DNA of 64,000 nucleotides, taken from assembly GCF_036206005.1 (NCBI RefSeq), contig NZ_CP108143.1:2232001-2296000 (forward strand), written 5' to 3'. How positions within the stretch are numbered: the stretch's first letter is position 1; every line of letters begins with the position of its first letter. The position numbers and the translations under genes are program-made. Below the pieces are notes generated by a model that made no database searches, was not told the origin of the DNA, and saw only the letters and a program-made list of their open reading frames with translations. The DNA is from Streptomyces sp. NBC_00178 (GTDB lineage Bacteria; Actinomycetota; Actinomycetes; Streptomycetales; Streptomycetaceae). Positions 43,485-52,608 of this stretch are shown here, in pieces.

Positions 43485-44258
43485 ATGACCATCCGTACAC
43501 GACGCACCAAGGCACTCATGGCCGTCGGCGGGGCCGCAATCCTCGTCACGGCACTCAGCGGCTGCGGCAGTACGGACGCGGAGGACGCCCCCGCCGAGCA
43601 CAAGTCTTTCGCCTTCGGCGGGAAGAACCTCACCATCGACGCCTCCAACTCGACCCTGGAGCTCGTGCCCGCCGACGTGGACCGGATCGAGGTGACCCGT
43701 CGCGTCGACGGGTGGGTCTTCCTGGGCAGCGGCCCCGATCCCGTGTGGAAGCTCGACGGGGACAAGCTGACGCTCGACGTGAAGTGCAGCGCGATGATCA
43801 GCAACTGCGAGGCCCGGCACGAGGTCAAGGTGCCGCGTGGAGTGGCCCTCTCCGTGGAGGGTGACAACGGCAAGGTGACCGCGGCCGGGTTCACGACGCG
43901 GCTGAAGATCTCCGCCGACAACGGCGGGATCACCGTGCGGGACGCCTCCGGACCGCTGGAGCTGGAGAGCGACAACGGGTCCGTCGTGGCCGAGCGCGTC
44001 TCGGGGGGCTCCGTGGTCGCACACGCGGACAACGGGTCGATCCAGCTCGGTTTCGCCTCCGTACCGGATCTCGTGGACACCGTCAGCGACAACGGCAGCA
44101 TCGACATCGACCTCCCTGCGGGGACGGACACGTACGCGGTGTCCGCCCGGGCCGACAACGGTGACGTCTCCGTGAGGGTGCCCCGCAGCGACAGCAGCCG
44201 GCATGTGGTGAAGGCGCGCAGCGACAACGGTGAAGTCACCGTCCGAAGCGCGAACTAA
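43485..44258 (+). CDS. DUF4097-type beta-solenoid lipoprotein
   Basis: 257-residue lipoprotein. The signal peptide ends at LSGC (Cys27). The mature part has a repeated motif with D-N-G (EGDNGKV, SADNGGI, ESDNGSV, HADNGSI, SDNGSI, ADNGDV, SDNGEV), the short beta-helix repeat of DUF4097/adhesin-like proteins. It sits on the outside of the membrane; the role is unknown, though such proteins often lie with sensor systems. The ATG at 43485 has GGGGG. An ATG 13 codons upstream exists but adds no signal features. It lies 220 bases past the tRNA. Confidence 0.85.
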   Translation: MTIRTRRTKALMAVGGAAILVTALSGCGSTDAEDAPAEHKSFAFGGKNLTIDASNSTLELVPADVDRIEVTRRVDGWVFLGSGPDPVWKLDGDKLTLDVKCSAMISNCEARHEVKVPRGVALSVEGDNGKVTAAGFTTRLKISADNGGITVRDASGPLELESDNGSVVAERVSGGSVVAHADNGSIQLGFASVPDLVDTVSDNGSIDIDLPAGTDTYAVSARADNGDVSVRVPRSDSSRHVVKARSDNGEVTVRSAN

Positions 44259-44328
44259 CCGGCCCGTGTGTTCGTCCTTACTGGTGCGAGAATGAACCGG
44301 GCGGGGCGAATCGGCACGGGAGAGGGAT

Positions 44329-45696
44329 GTGACGGCGACACACACGCGGCCGCAGGCGAAAGCGAGTGTTGGTCCCGCCGTGAGGGACGTCCTGATGCTG
44401 GCGCTGCTGCCGGTTCCGCTGATCGTCGCGGCCCTGCCGGGCGCGTTCGCCGGTGGGGGGACCCGGCGCTGGTTCGGGGGCCGCGGGGAGAATCAGCGGG
44501 CCGACGCCCAGGCCGCGAAGGACGCGGCTGCCTCCGCCTTCTACGAGCTCGACACCGCCCAGCGTGATCTCCAGATCTCGATCGAGACGATCACCGCCGT
44601 CGACAGTTCACCCCGCGCCCGCAAGGTGGCGGACGATTTCGCGGCCCTCGGGCGCCGCATCGACCAGGTCAGCCACACCTACATCACCGCCGTCGACGCC
44701 CACGACCTGGACCGGGACGATCTGGAGCCCTCGGCCGCGGCCGGCGCGAAATCTCAGCTGACCCGTGCCAAGGACGAGCTGGTGCGGGTGAAGGGCGAGC
44801 TCGACCGGTTCGCCGAAGGGCTCGGGACGCTGCTCAACAGCGCGGAGACCCAGCTCGCGCGTCTCGCGCCCGCGGTGGAGCGGGCCCGGCAGGCGTTGCT
44901 CGCCGCGAGCAATGCCCTGGACGCCGTGCGCGCGTCCGGGCTGCGCGCGGACGATCTGGCCGCCCGCCTGGCCGCCCTCGCCCCGGAGCTGACCAAGCTC
45001 AACCAGGGCGCGGGAAAGCACGGCGTCGCCGAAACCCTTCAGCGCGCGGACCAGGTTCTGCGCGATGCCGAAGCGGTGCGCGCGGAGGCGGACCGCCTCC
45101 CGGAACACGCCGCCGAGATCGATCGCAGGCTCGTGTCCCTGCGCACCCGCGCCCAGGCGCTGACGACCCGCTCCGGCCAGGTCGAGCCGGTACTCAGTGA
45201 GCTCCGGAGGCGTTTCTCCGCGGCCTGCTGGCAGGACCTGCAGCCGGTTCCCGAGCAGGCGGCGGCCAACGTCCGGCAGGCGGAGGCGAAGCTGGCCGAG
45301 GCCGCCGAGGCGCGTGCCGAGCAGCGCTGGGCGGATGCGACGTCCCGGCTCAGCACGGTCCGGGCGCTGCTGAACACGACGGACGAGGCCGTGTCCGCCG
45401 CGGGTGACCGGTTGCAGCGGCTCGACGCGGTGGCGAAGAATCCGCAGGCGGAGATCGACCGCACCCGGTTCGCCCTCAGGGACGCCCAGCGCCTTGCCAT
45501 GGCCGGGCGCAACACGCCCGATCCGCGCCATGCCCGTCCGCTGGACGATGCCGTGGCCCGGCTGGAGCAGGCGATCGCGGGGCTGGAGGGGCGTCATCCC
45601 GACTACTGGCACTTCCTGACCGAGACCGAGGCCGTACGGCAGACCGCGACCCGGGTCGTCTCCGCGATCCGCGGGGAGCTGGGCGGCGGTTCCTGA
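44329..45696 (+). CDS. Coiled-coil protein with one N-terminal membrane helix
   Basis: 455-residue protein. A hydrophobic helix lies near residues 19-42, and the rest is charged heptad-rich helix (TRAKDELVRVKGELDRFAEG, AEIDRRLVSLRTRAQAL, ANVRQAEAKLAEAAEARAEQ), so it is probably an elongated rod on one membrane face. A short Arg/Gly segment (TRRWFGGRGEN) follows the helix. The GTG has AGAGGG. No family name is certain. It could scaffold an envelope or cell-division complex, but nothing here shows it. It is 70 bases after the lipoprotein gene. Confidence 0.8.
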   Translation: MTATHTRPQAKASVGPAVRDVLMLALLPVPLIVAALPGAFAGGGTRRWFGGRGENQRADAQAAKDAAASAFYELDTAQRDLQISIETITAVDSSPRARKVADDFAALGRRIDQVSHTYITAVDAHDLDRDDLEPSAAAGAKSQLTRAKDELVRVKGELDRFAEGLGTLLNSAETQLARLAPAVERARQALLAASNALDAVRASGLRADDLAARLAALAPELTKLNQGAGKHGVAETLQRADQVLRDAEAVRAEADRLPEHAAEIDRRLVSLRTRAQALTTRSGQVEPVLSELRRRFSAACWQDLQPVPEQAAANVRQAEAKLAEAAEARAEQRWADATSRLSTVRALLNTTDEAVSAAGDRLQRLDAVAKNPQAEIDRTRFALRDAQRLAMAGRNTPDPRHARPLDDAVARLEQAIAGLEGRHPDYWHFLTETEAVRQTATRVVSAIRGELGGGS

Positions 45697-45812
45697 CCAC
45701 GCCGCCGGCCGTGTCCTGACCGCGCCGTCGGCCGTGTACCGGACGGCCGCCGGTCGTGTACCGGACGCGCGTGCCGACCGAGGCCGCGCCGTGCCGGCCG
45801 TGTCCTGACCAC
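45697..45812. repeat. Short degenerate repeats after the coiled-coil gene
   Basis: GGCCGTGTCCTGACC occurs at about 45707 and 45796, and related GGCCGTGTACCGGACG / GGTCGTGTACCGGACG copies lie between them. The arrangement suggests local duplication. No gene is supported here. Confidence 0.6.
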
Positions 45813-46005
45813 AGATCCCAGCCGTTCGCTGCGGCCGCTTCCGTCCCCTCCGGCCCGCGTCGCTCGCACCGGCGAAACCGTCCACAGCGCCTCCGAAGAG
45901 CAACCGTCCGATTTGTCCTCGGCCGTGGATGGGCCGACCCTTGAGGTACGCAGCGGCTTCCGCTGACGCGTTCCGGTGGCCGCACGCGGCCTGAAGGAGG
46001 CCGTC

Positions 46006-46578
46006 ATGGCCACACACGTCCTGCATTCCGCCGGTCGACGCCACAAGGCCATCCGGCTCGACGAACACCTGCCCGTCGACCATCGGCTCAGCCGGTTCTA
46101 CCGGGTGGGTGCCGGGCTCATGGGCCTCGTACTCGTCGTCTTCGGCATCCTGGGGCTCATCGACCGCATCGGCTTCTTCGACACGGGCGGGGACACGGTC
46201 GCCGGGCTCAACACGAACGGCACGCTGAGCGTCCTGTCGATCTGCATCGGGATGCTGCTCTTCATCGGGATGGTCATCGGCGGGAACCTCGCGTCGACCC
46301 TCAACATGGTCATCGGCATCGCCTTCGTCCTCAGCGGATTCGTGAATCTGGCGCTGCTGGACACGGACGCGAACTTCCTGGCCTTCGAGATGCAGAACGT
46401 GATCTTCAGCTTCATCGTCGGGCTGCTGCTGATGACGTTCGGCATGTACGGGAGAGTGAGTGGCGGGCTGCCCCACGACAACCCGTACTGGCGGGCCCGG
46501 CACCCCGAGCAGGCCACGCAGGAGCAGCGACGCCGCCGCACGCCGATGCCCGAGGTGACGAACGGTCCGAGGCTCTAA
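46006..46578 (+). CDS. DUF4383 membrane protein
   Basis: 190-residue membrane protein with four helices (about residues 37-57, 75-97, 103-125, 133-152). Features typical of DUF4383 include the short loop GLNTNGTLSVLSICIGMLL and the helix with ASTLNMVIGIAFVLSGF. It has a basic N-terminus and an Arg-rich C-terminus (QEQRRRRTPMPE). A strong GAAGGAGG precedes the ATG at 46006, so the start is secure. It is 10 bases before the FmdB-type gene and probably cotranscribed. Function is unknown. Confidence 0.88.
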   Translation: MATHVLHSAGRRHKAIRLDEHLPVDHRLSRFYRVGAGLMGLVLVVFGILGLIDRIGFFDTGGDTVAGLNTNGTLSVLSICIGMLLFIGMVIGGNLASTLNMVIGIAFVLSGFVNLALLDTDANFLAFEMQNVIFSFIVGLLLMTFGMYGRVSGGLPHDNPYWRARHPEQATQEQRRRRTPMPEVTNGPRL

Positions 46579-46587
46579 TCTGGGGCC

Positions 46588-46803
46588 ATGCCTCGTTACG
46601 AGTACCGCTGCCGCCCCTGCGGCGAGACGTTCGAAGTCAGCCGTCCGATGGCCGAGTCCTCCGCTCCGGCGTCCTGCCCCGCCGGGCACGCGGACACCGT
46701 GAAGCTGCTCTCCGCCGTCGCCGTGGGCGGCTCCTCCGGCTCCGCCGCTCCCGCCCCGTCGGGCGGAGGCGGCGGGTGCTGCGGCGGCGGCTGCTGCGGC
46801 TGA
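46588..46803 (+). CDS. FmdB-type zinc ribbon protein
   Basis: 71-residue protein beginning MPRYEYRCRPCGETFEVSRP, the FmdB/CxxC signature, with a second Cys pair position at SCPAGHAD. The C-terminal tail is GGGGGCCGGGCC-type, rich in Gly and Cys, as in actinobacterial members. The ATG has little ribosome site (GGGGCC) and lies close to the DUF4383 stop. FmdB proteins bind zinc and may regulate transcription or act in redox control. The run of Cys at the C-terminus may bind a metal. Confidence 0.88.
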   Translation: MPRYEYRCRPCGETFEVSRPMAESSAPASCPAGHADTVKLLSAVAVGGSSGSAAPAPSGGGGGCCGGGCCG

Positions 46804-46841
46804 CCCACCGGCGTGGACGTGGACGGCCGGCGGGCGCCCGT

Positions 46842-46916
46842 ACCCCGGTCCGGCAGCCACGCCCCGGCCCGGGCCGGTTCGCACGCCCGCACCCCGGTCC
46901 GGCAGCCACGCCCCGG
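46842..46916. repeat. 26-bp direct repeat after the FmdB-type gene
   Basis: The 26-base unit at 46842-46867 recurs identically at 46891-46916 (starting ACCCCGGTCCGGCAGCC). A partial third copy follows near 46936. The region to 46971 has no supported gene. Confidence 0.8.
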
Positions 46917-46971
46917 GCCGGCACCGCGCCCGCAGCCCCGTCCGGCACCCCCCGTCGGGCGCGCCGGACGC

Positions 46972-47631
46972 TCACGTCCGGCGTGACAGCGTCAGCCCGT
47001 CCGCCACGGTGAGCAGGACGCTCTCCATACGGGTGTCGGCCGCCACGTGGTCGTTGAACTGCCTGATCGCCGCTGCGGCCCCCGTGGCCAGCGGGTCCGC
47101 GACGCGGCCGCCGTAGAGCACGTTGTCGGTGACGACGAGGCCGCCCGCGCGCAGCCTGGGGACCAGTTCCTCCCAGTACGGGATGTAGTTCTCCTTGTCC
47201 GCGTCGAGGTAGGCCATGTCGATGTGCGGTTCGGCGGGCATGGCCCGCAGCGTGTCGAGTGCGGGCGCGATCCGCAGGTCGATGCGGTCGGCGACACCCG
47301 CCGTGCGCCACGCCTCCACTCCGTACGCCGTCCACTCCTCCGAGATGTCGCAGGCGATCAGCTTCCCGACGGGCGGCAGGGCCTGGGCCATGGACAGGGC
47401 CGAGAAGCCGGTGAACGTCCCGACCTCCACGATGTGGCGGGCTCCCGTCAGCCGGACGAGGAAGGCGAGCAGCGGCCCCTGCTCCTGCGCGGACTGCATG
47501 CGGGCCTGGCCGGGCAGGTCGGCGTAGGTGGTCTCGACGAGGTCGCGCTGCACCGCGTCCAGCGGGGGGTTGTGGGCCAGCATGTAGGCGTACAGCTCGT
47601 CCGTGATCTTGGTTTCGTTGCCCTTGGTCAT
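46972..47631 (-). CDS. SAM-dependent O-methyltransferase (CCoAOMT-like)
   Basis: 219-residue methyltransferase with motif I EVGTFTGFSALSMA, the acidic AYLDADKENYIPYWE (metal-binding Asp), and VVTDNVLYGGRVADP, the CCoAOMT/SafC signature. These enzymes methylate catechol hydroxyls and use Mg. The ATG at 47631 has GGAGG upstream; a longer start 32 codons upstream adds a disordered stretch. It stands alone, with about 200 bases before the HAD gene. The substrate is not known. Confidence 0.9.
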   Translation of the reverse strand: MTKGNETKITDELYAYMLAHNPPLDAVQRDLVETTYADLPGQARMQSAQEQGPLLAFLVRLTGARHIVEVGTFTGFSALSMAQALPPVGKLIACDISEEWTAYGVEAWRTAGVADRIDLRIAPALDTLRAMPAEPHIDMAYLDADKENYIPYWEELVPRLRAGGLVVTDNVLYGGRVADPLATGAAAAIRQFNDHVAADTRMESVLLTVADGLTLSRRT

Positions 47632-47834
47632 GTGCGCATCCTCCGGTCGCGACGGCCCGTCCAGCTTGTCCCAGCCGGCCCTGAAGATCGAGTCACGTCG
47701 TCCCGGCTCGCTCATCGGGCCCGCCATCCGAGTACGTTCACCAGGTCCACGCCCACGTTCAGGTCGCAGAATCCGGTCTTCGTCCCGTGGCCCTGCCGCA
47801 CCCCTGTCGTCTGCAACGAGTGGGCGAGTCGCGC

Positions 47835-48713
47835 TCAGCGCCCCGCACGCACCGGATCGGAGGCGCGCAGGAAGCGGCGCAGGATCTCCTCCCCCGCCCC
47901 AACGCCCCGCTCCCTGAGCACTTCGGTGTTGGGCGCCCCCCAGCCGCTGTCGGCGAGCTCGCCGTGGCCCGGGCGCCAGGCGCGGTCGGCCGCGAGCAGC
48001 AGGTCGGCGTCCAGGAGCGAGTCACCGGCGGCGAGGGTCTTCGCGGCGCCGCAGCGGCGAGCCACCTCGCGCATCGCGGCGCTCTTGGTGAGCGGCTTCG
48101 GTACGGCGTAGATCTTGCGGCCTTGGAGGGAGACGGTCCAGCCCTTGGGGTCGGCCCAGTCCGCGAGTTCCTTGACCCAGCCCTCGGGCAGCGCGCCGCG
48201 GTCGACGACGAGGTAGGCGAAGAGGTCCTCGGCGACCCGCTCCTTGAGCAGCCAGGAGGGGTGGCTCGCGGCCTGGAGGTGGGCCCGGACCTCGGCGAGC
48301 GAGGCGCATTCCTCGGCGAGCCGGCGGGTGACCCGCTCCTGCCATCGCGGGTCGGAGACGCCGTCGACCAGGATGTGGCCGCCGTTGGCGCAGATCGCGT
48401 ACCGGGGGGCGGGTCCGGGCAGGTGGATGCGGCCGTACTGCTCGCGGGTCCGGGTGGTGGTCGGTACGAACACGGTGGTGCGGGCCAGTTCGCCCATCAG
48501 GGCGGCGGCCGTCTCCGTCATGTAGGAGAGGGGCGCCCGGCCGTAGACCTCCACGCAGAGCAGGCGCGGCGCCCGCTCGTCCGGCATGTCGAGCTGGAGC
48601 GCCGCCGCCGAGTAGATGAGCGTGCGGTCGAGGTCACTGGCGACCAGCGTCACGGGGGCGTCCGGCCCTGCGGGTCCGTGCGGGGCGGCGGGCGCGTCCG
48701 GGGTGTCGGTCAC
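47835..48713 (-). CDS. HAD hydrolase of the Ter-associated biosynthetic module
   Basis: 292-residue HAD hydrolase. Motif I is ASDLDRTLIYS, with a large cap domain and motif IV in LAAGDSLLDADLL. Its partners are a PRTase/StiP fusion and a CitE-like lyase on the same strand; this trio occurs in the tellurite-resistance (Ter) gene neighbourhoods of actinobacteria, where it may build a nucleoside-like metabolite. The GTG overlaps the upstream stop by four bases, so it is translationally coupled. It is the last gene of the operon. Confidence 0.88.
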   Translation of the reverse strand: MTDTPDAPAAPHGPAGPDAPVTLVASDLDRTLIYSAAALQLDMPDERAPRLLCVEVYGRAPLSYMTETAAALMGELARTTVFVPTTTRTREQYGRIHLPGPAPRYAICANGGHILVDGVSDPRWQERVTRRLAEECASLAEVRAHLQAASHPSWLLKERVAEDLFAYLVVDRGALPEGWVKELADWADPKGWTVSLQGRKIYAVPKPLTKSAAMREVARRCGAAKTLAAGDSLLDADLLLAADRAWRPGHGELADSGWGAPNTEVLRERGVGAGEEILRRFLRASDPVRAGR

Positions 48714-51220
48714 TTCGCCGTCACCGCCGTGCCGTCGGCGCCGGTCGCGCCGCGGGTGTACTTGGGATGGATCAACCCGACGCAGGTGTAAGGGAGTTCG
48801 TCGACCTCCTCGACGGGGACGCCGCGCTGTTCGGCGAGCAGGCGTACGTGGTCGAGGTCGGCGCCGGCTCCCCGCTTCGCGAGGATCTTCCAGGGGACGC
48901 GGCGCAGCAGCACCCGGGTCGTCTCGCCCACACCGGGCTTGACCAGGTTCACGTCGTGGATGCCGTACTCCTCGCTGATCCTCTCGACGGCGGCCCAGCC
49001 GTCCCAGGTCGGGGCACGGTCGGCGCCGAGCATCTCCTTGGCCTCGGCGTCCACCGCGTCGGCGACCTCGTCGAAGCGGGCGACGACGGTGTCGATGAAC
49101 AGGCCGGACACGTCGGAGTCCGCGAGTTCGCGGTAGAACTTCGCGCCGTGGAAGTCGTGCGGGCCCACCAGGTCGGAGCGCAGGACGGTGCGGGAGATCA
49201 GCCCGGACACCGTGGAGTTGAGGCAGGCCGACGGGATGAGGAAGTCCTCGCGCGTGCCGTAGGTCCGGACGCAGCCGCCCGGGTCGGCCAGTACGGCGAT
49301 GTCCGGGTTGAAGCCGCCGAACTCCTCCAGGGCAGCGGCGAGTTCACGGGTGATGGCGCCCTTCCCCGTCCAGCCGTCGACGAAGACGACGTCGGCCGGG
49401 TCATGGTGGGCGGCGAGCCAGCGCAGCGCGTTGGCGTCGATGCCGCGGCCCCGGACGATGGAGACGGCGTAGTGCGGCAGGTCGAGGCCGTGCCGGTGGA
49501 GGGCCCAGCGGCGCATCAGGACGCCGACGGGCGTGCCGGCCCGGGCGAGGGAGACGAGGACGGGCGTCCTGTCGCCGGAACCCGGCCGGGAGGAGGGGGC
49601 CTCCGCGAGGATCGTCTCGGTGACCGTGCCGACGGCGCGGGCGATGCGGGCCGCCGAGGTGTCCAGGGCCGCCTTGAACAGTTCCTGGTACTGCGGGGTG
49701 GGCTGGTATTCGACGGGCAGCGACTCGGCGTAGTGCGCGCCGCCGCTCTGGATCGCCTCCTCCCGCTCCTCGGTCGGTGCTTCCAGGGCCGTGTCCGAGA
49801 GGTCCTGGAGCAGCCAGCCGACATCTTCCGCCGCGTAGGAGGAGAAGGCGGGGCCCCGGAGGGGTTCGGGCAGCATGGCGGCTTCCTGCCTGTGGGAGGT
49901 CGGGACGTACGAGGGGACGACGGCGAGCAGCACGCGGTCGGTGTGCGCGGCGAGCGTGGCGAGCAGTCCTCCGGGGGCGTGCAGGGCCTCGGTGTCGGCG
50001 GCGGAGTCGACGACGGCGACGACCGCGTCGAAGCCGCCGCCCGCGACGTTGTAGGCGTAGCGGTCGCCGGGGCCGTCGGCGGGGTCGTCGTGGGCCGGGA
50101 AGACGAGGCGGCTGCGGATCGCGTAGCCCGGGTCGTCCACGGCGAGGACGGGCGAGCGGGTGGTGGTGGAGTAGCGCACGTCGGCGGTGGTGGCGTCCTC
50201 CAGCGCGGTGCCGAGCCGCAGCGGCGCGTACATCAGCTCCTCGAAGCCGAGGACGAGCACGCGCCGGGCGTCGCCGAGCGCGTCGGCGACGCGTCCGGCC
50301 ATGGCGGGCAGTGCCGCTTCCAGGGCCGCGCGGTGGGCGGGGGTGAAGCCGTGGCGTCCGCCGTCGGGTACGCCGGCGGGCCAGTCGAGTCCGACGCGCA
50401 CGGGCGCGGTCCGGGGCGCGGGGGCCCCGGGTGCGGCCGGCTCGCTCTCGTGCGCGGCGACGAGGCTGCGGCCCTTCTCCAGTACGCCGTCCGGGAGGCG
50501 CACGGTGCCCCGGGCGCGGGCGACCAGGTCGACGCGGGCGCCGATCTCGGCGGCGAACTCGGCGAGCCTCCCCTGGTCGGCCTCGGAACGCATGTCGACC
50601 AGCGCGACGATGACGTAGCGGTCCCGCGGGAAGCGCGCGTGCAGGGCCCGGATGGTGTTGAGCACGGTGTTGCCGGTCGAGAACTCGTCGTCCACCAGGA
50701 CGAGCGGCGCACCGTCCTCGGTGTTCCGCAGGAGGTCGGGGTTCTCGGGCAGCAGCAGGTGGGAGGTGGCGTGGGAGTGCGCCTCCTCGAAGCCGCCGGC
50801 CTGCGCGACGCCGGTGACGGGCCGGCGCGTCGAGTGGAGGTACGGGGCGGTCCCGAGCCCGTCGGCCACGGCGTGCCCGAGTCCGGTCGCCGTCTCCGCG
50901 TAGCCGAGGACGACCGCCCGGCGGGCCTCGGCCTCGCCGAGCAGGTTCCTCACCCGTTCGCCCAGCTCGAAGCCGGTGCCGTAGACGACGGACGGGCGCT
51001 GGGGCACGTGCTTGCCCAGGACGTTCGACACGAGCAGATGGGCCCGCTTCGGGTTGCGGCGCAGGGCGAGGCCCAGCAGCTCCCGGAGTTCCCCGTCGCC
51101 GACGATCTCGATCCCGAGCCGCTCCGCGACCCAGTCACCCGACCACTCCACGTCCACTGCGTCTTCTTCCGGTATGTGCACGGCTTCTTCCCGTGAATGC
51201 TCGGCTGTGTGCTCGGCCAT
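48710..51220 (-). CDS. PRTase / StiP-type fusion protein of the Ter module
   Basis: 836-residue protein. The N-terminal half is a phosphoribosyltransferase (about 30-260) with the PRPP motif LVDDEFSTGNTVLNTIRA. The middle is a TRSP-like/linker region. The C-terminal half (from about 500) has LVSLARAGTPVGVLMRRW and VFVDGWTGKGAITRELA, as in cysteine-protease StiP / PELOTA-type domains of Ter clusters. These two are separate genes in many genomes. The ATG at 51220 lacks a strong ribosome site, 9 bases after the CitE-like stop, so coupling is likely. It may make a ribosylated compound. Confidence 0.85.
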   Translation of the reverse strand: MAEHTAEHSREEAVHIPEEDAVDVEWSGDWVAERLGIEIVGDGELRELLGLALRRNPKRAHLLVSNVLGKHVPQRPSVVYGTGFELGERVRNLLGEAEARRAVVLGYAETATGLGHAVADGLGTAPYLHSTRRPVTGVAQAGGFEEAHSHATSHLLLPENPDLLRNTEDGAPLVLVDDEFSTGNTVLNTIRALHARFPRDRYVIVALVDMRSEADQGRLAEFAAEIGARVDLVARARGTVRLPDGVLEKGRSLVAAHESEPAAPGAPAPRTAPVRVGLDWPAGVPDGGRHGFTPAHRAALEAALPAMAGRVADALGDARRVLVLGFEELMYAPLRLGTALEDATTADVRYSTTTRSPVLAVDDPGYAIRSRLVFPAHDDPADGPGDRYAYNVAGGGFDAVVAVVDSAADTEALHAPGGLLATLAAHTDRVLLAVVPSYVPTSHRQEAAMLPEPLRGPAFSSYAAEDVGWLLQDLSDTALEAPTEEREEAIQSGGAHYAESLPVEYQPTPQYQELFKAALDTSAARIARAVGTVTETILAEAPSSRPGSGDRTPVLVSLARAGTPVGVLMRRWALHRHGLDLPHYAVSIVRGRGIDANALRWLAAHHDPADVVFVDGWTGKGAITRELAAALEEFGGFNPDIAVLADPGGCVRTYGTREDFLIPSACLNSTVSGLISRTVLRSDLVGPHDFHGAKFYRELADSDVSGLFIDTVVARFDEVADAVDAEAKEMLGADRAPTWDGWAAVERISEEYGIHDVNLVKPGVGETTRVLLRRVPWKILAKRGAGADLDHVRLLAEQRGVPVEEVDELPYTCVGLIHPKYTRGATGADGTAVTAK

Positions 51221-51228
51221 GTCCGTGA

Positions 51229-52389
51229 TCAGTCCGTCAGGCCAGCGGCCAGGAGCTCCACGAACCCGACGTCCTCCCGCGCCACGCCGAAGACCTCGGC
51301 CCGCTGCAGGGTCCGTTCCGCCCAGGCGCGGTGCGGTTTCACTTCGTTCATCTTGTTCGTGTACGCCGAGCGCAGCACCCCGCCGCCGCCCCGTTCGGGC
51401 CGCAGGATGTCCTGGGCGTCGCTGTACTCCTCGTGGCTGACGACGGACAGCGCGTGGACGGGCAGCACGTGGGAGGGGTGGATGCAGGTCTTGCCGAGCA
51501 GTCCGTTGGCCCGGTCCAGTTCGATCTCGCGCAGCAGCCCGTCGAGGTCGTGCTCGATCAGGGCGGTGCGCAGCTTCTCGGCCTGTCCCACGAAGGGGCT
51601 GCGGCGCAGCTGGGGCTTGAACATCCGCTCCTGGAGGCGGAAGTACTCCCAGACGGGTCCCGTGATGGTGAAGCCGGTGCCGTCCGCCCTGCCGAGGACG
51701 TTGACGACGTCGCCGATGACCGCGCCGACGATCTGGACGTCGTACGCCGTCATGTCGGGTGCGCGGCGCAGCCCGTAGGCGGAGCAGAAGTCGGTGACCC
51801 CGAGCCGGAGCGCCAGGATCCGCTCCCGGTACTTGTCCACGGTGCGGGCGATCCCCCGCAGGGTCTCGCTCCTGGTCTCCAGGTGCAGCAGTTCGGGGGA
51901 TTCGAGGACGGGCATGGCGAAAAGCCGGTGCCCGCTCTCCGCCTCGGCCTCGGTGAGGGCTTCGAGGAACAGCTCGCCCCGCTCCTCCGTGAACTTCGGA
52001 AGTACGAATCCGGACAACAATCGGACGGAGCTGCCGAGCCGGCGCACGAGGTCGGAGATCTGCTGCGGCTCGCGGACCCTGATGAAGAGCAGTGGCACGT
52101 CGACGGCCCGCTCCTCGAGTGCGGCGAACTGCCGGACGAGGTTGGCCTCGGCGTCCACCACTTCGGCGTCGTCGATGGAATCCTCCAGGCAGAGGACCAT
52201 GGAGACGACCCCGAGGCTCACCTGCTTGACGATGTCGTCGGCGAGCCTGGGCCGTGTGGCCGGGCTGTAGAGAGTGGCTCCCAGGGCCGCGGACAGCACC
52301 TGGGCCGAGGAGCCCGCAGTGAAGGCGCACGGCTCTCTGAAGAACAGGCCCTCTCGGACAGCGGGCGAGATGTGCCCGAAATGACGCAT
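51229..52389 (-). CDS. CitE/HpcH-like lyase of the Ter module
   Basis: 386-residue protein of the HpcH/HpaI aldolase/citrate lyase beta type. Metal and substrate residues show in MVLCLEDSIDDAEV, LFIRVREPQQI, RLGVTDFCSAYGLRR and GKTCIHPSHVLPVHAL. It heads the operon with the PRTase fusion and HAD hydrolase. The ATG at 52389 has GGGGGA. It is divergent from the TerD-type gene at 52609; the 219-base gap probably holds promoters for both. Its product is thought, from work on Ter neighbourhoods, to be part of a small-molecule pathway, but the reaction is unknown. Confidence 0.88.
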   Translation of the reverse strand: MRHFGHISPAVREGLFFREPCAFTAGSSAQVLSAALGATLYSPATRPRLADDIVKQVSLGVVSMVLCLEDSIDDAEVVDAEANLVRQFAALEERAVDVPLLFIRVREPQQISDLVRRLGSSVRLLSGFVLPKFTEERGELFLEALTEAEAESGHRLFAMPVLESPELLHLETRSETLRGIARTVDKYRERILALRLGVTDFCSAYGLRRAPDMTAYDVQIVGAVIGDVVNVLGRADGTGFTITGPVWEYFRLQERMFKPQLRRSPFVGQAEKLRTALIEHDLDGLLREIELDRANGLLGKTCIHPSHVLPVHALSVVSHEEYSDAQDILRPERGGGGVLRSAYTNKMNEVKPHRAWAERTLQRAEVFGVAREDVGFVELLAAGLTD

Positions 52390-52608
52390 GTGTTTCCCCC
52401 GTACTGCCAGATAGACCGGACATCGTATGGCCGGTAATAGTACGTTCGGACAGGTGTCGCCGGTTCCCCGCGCATATGAACTTCGGGTAACCCCGGTGTA
52501 TCCCGTACCCGCGCGGCGCGCCTTCGTGCCTGGCCCGGGCGCCGCCTGGCCTACTGGTTCGTACCCCCGCGTTGTCCGGGTGCCCCACCAGCAGGCAGGA
52601 TGACCGCC

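Noticed and set aside
45697-45970. A coding gene in the repeat region after 45696
   Set aside because: Open frames there are shadows with no ribosome site or protein-like composition.
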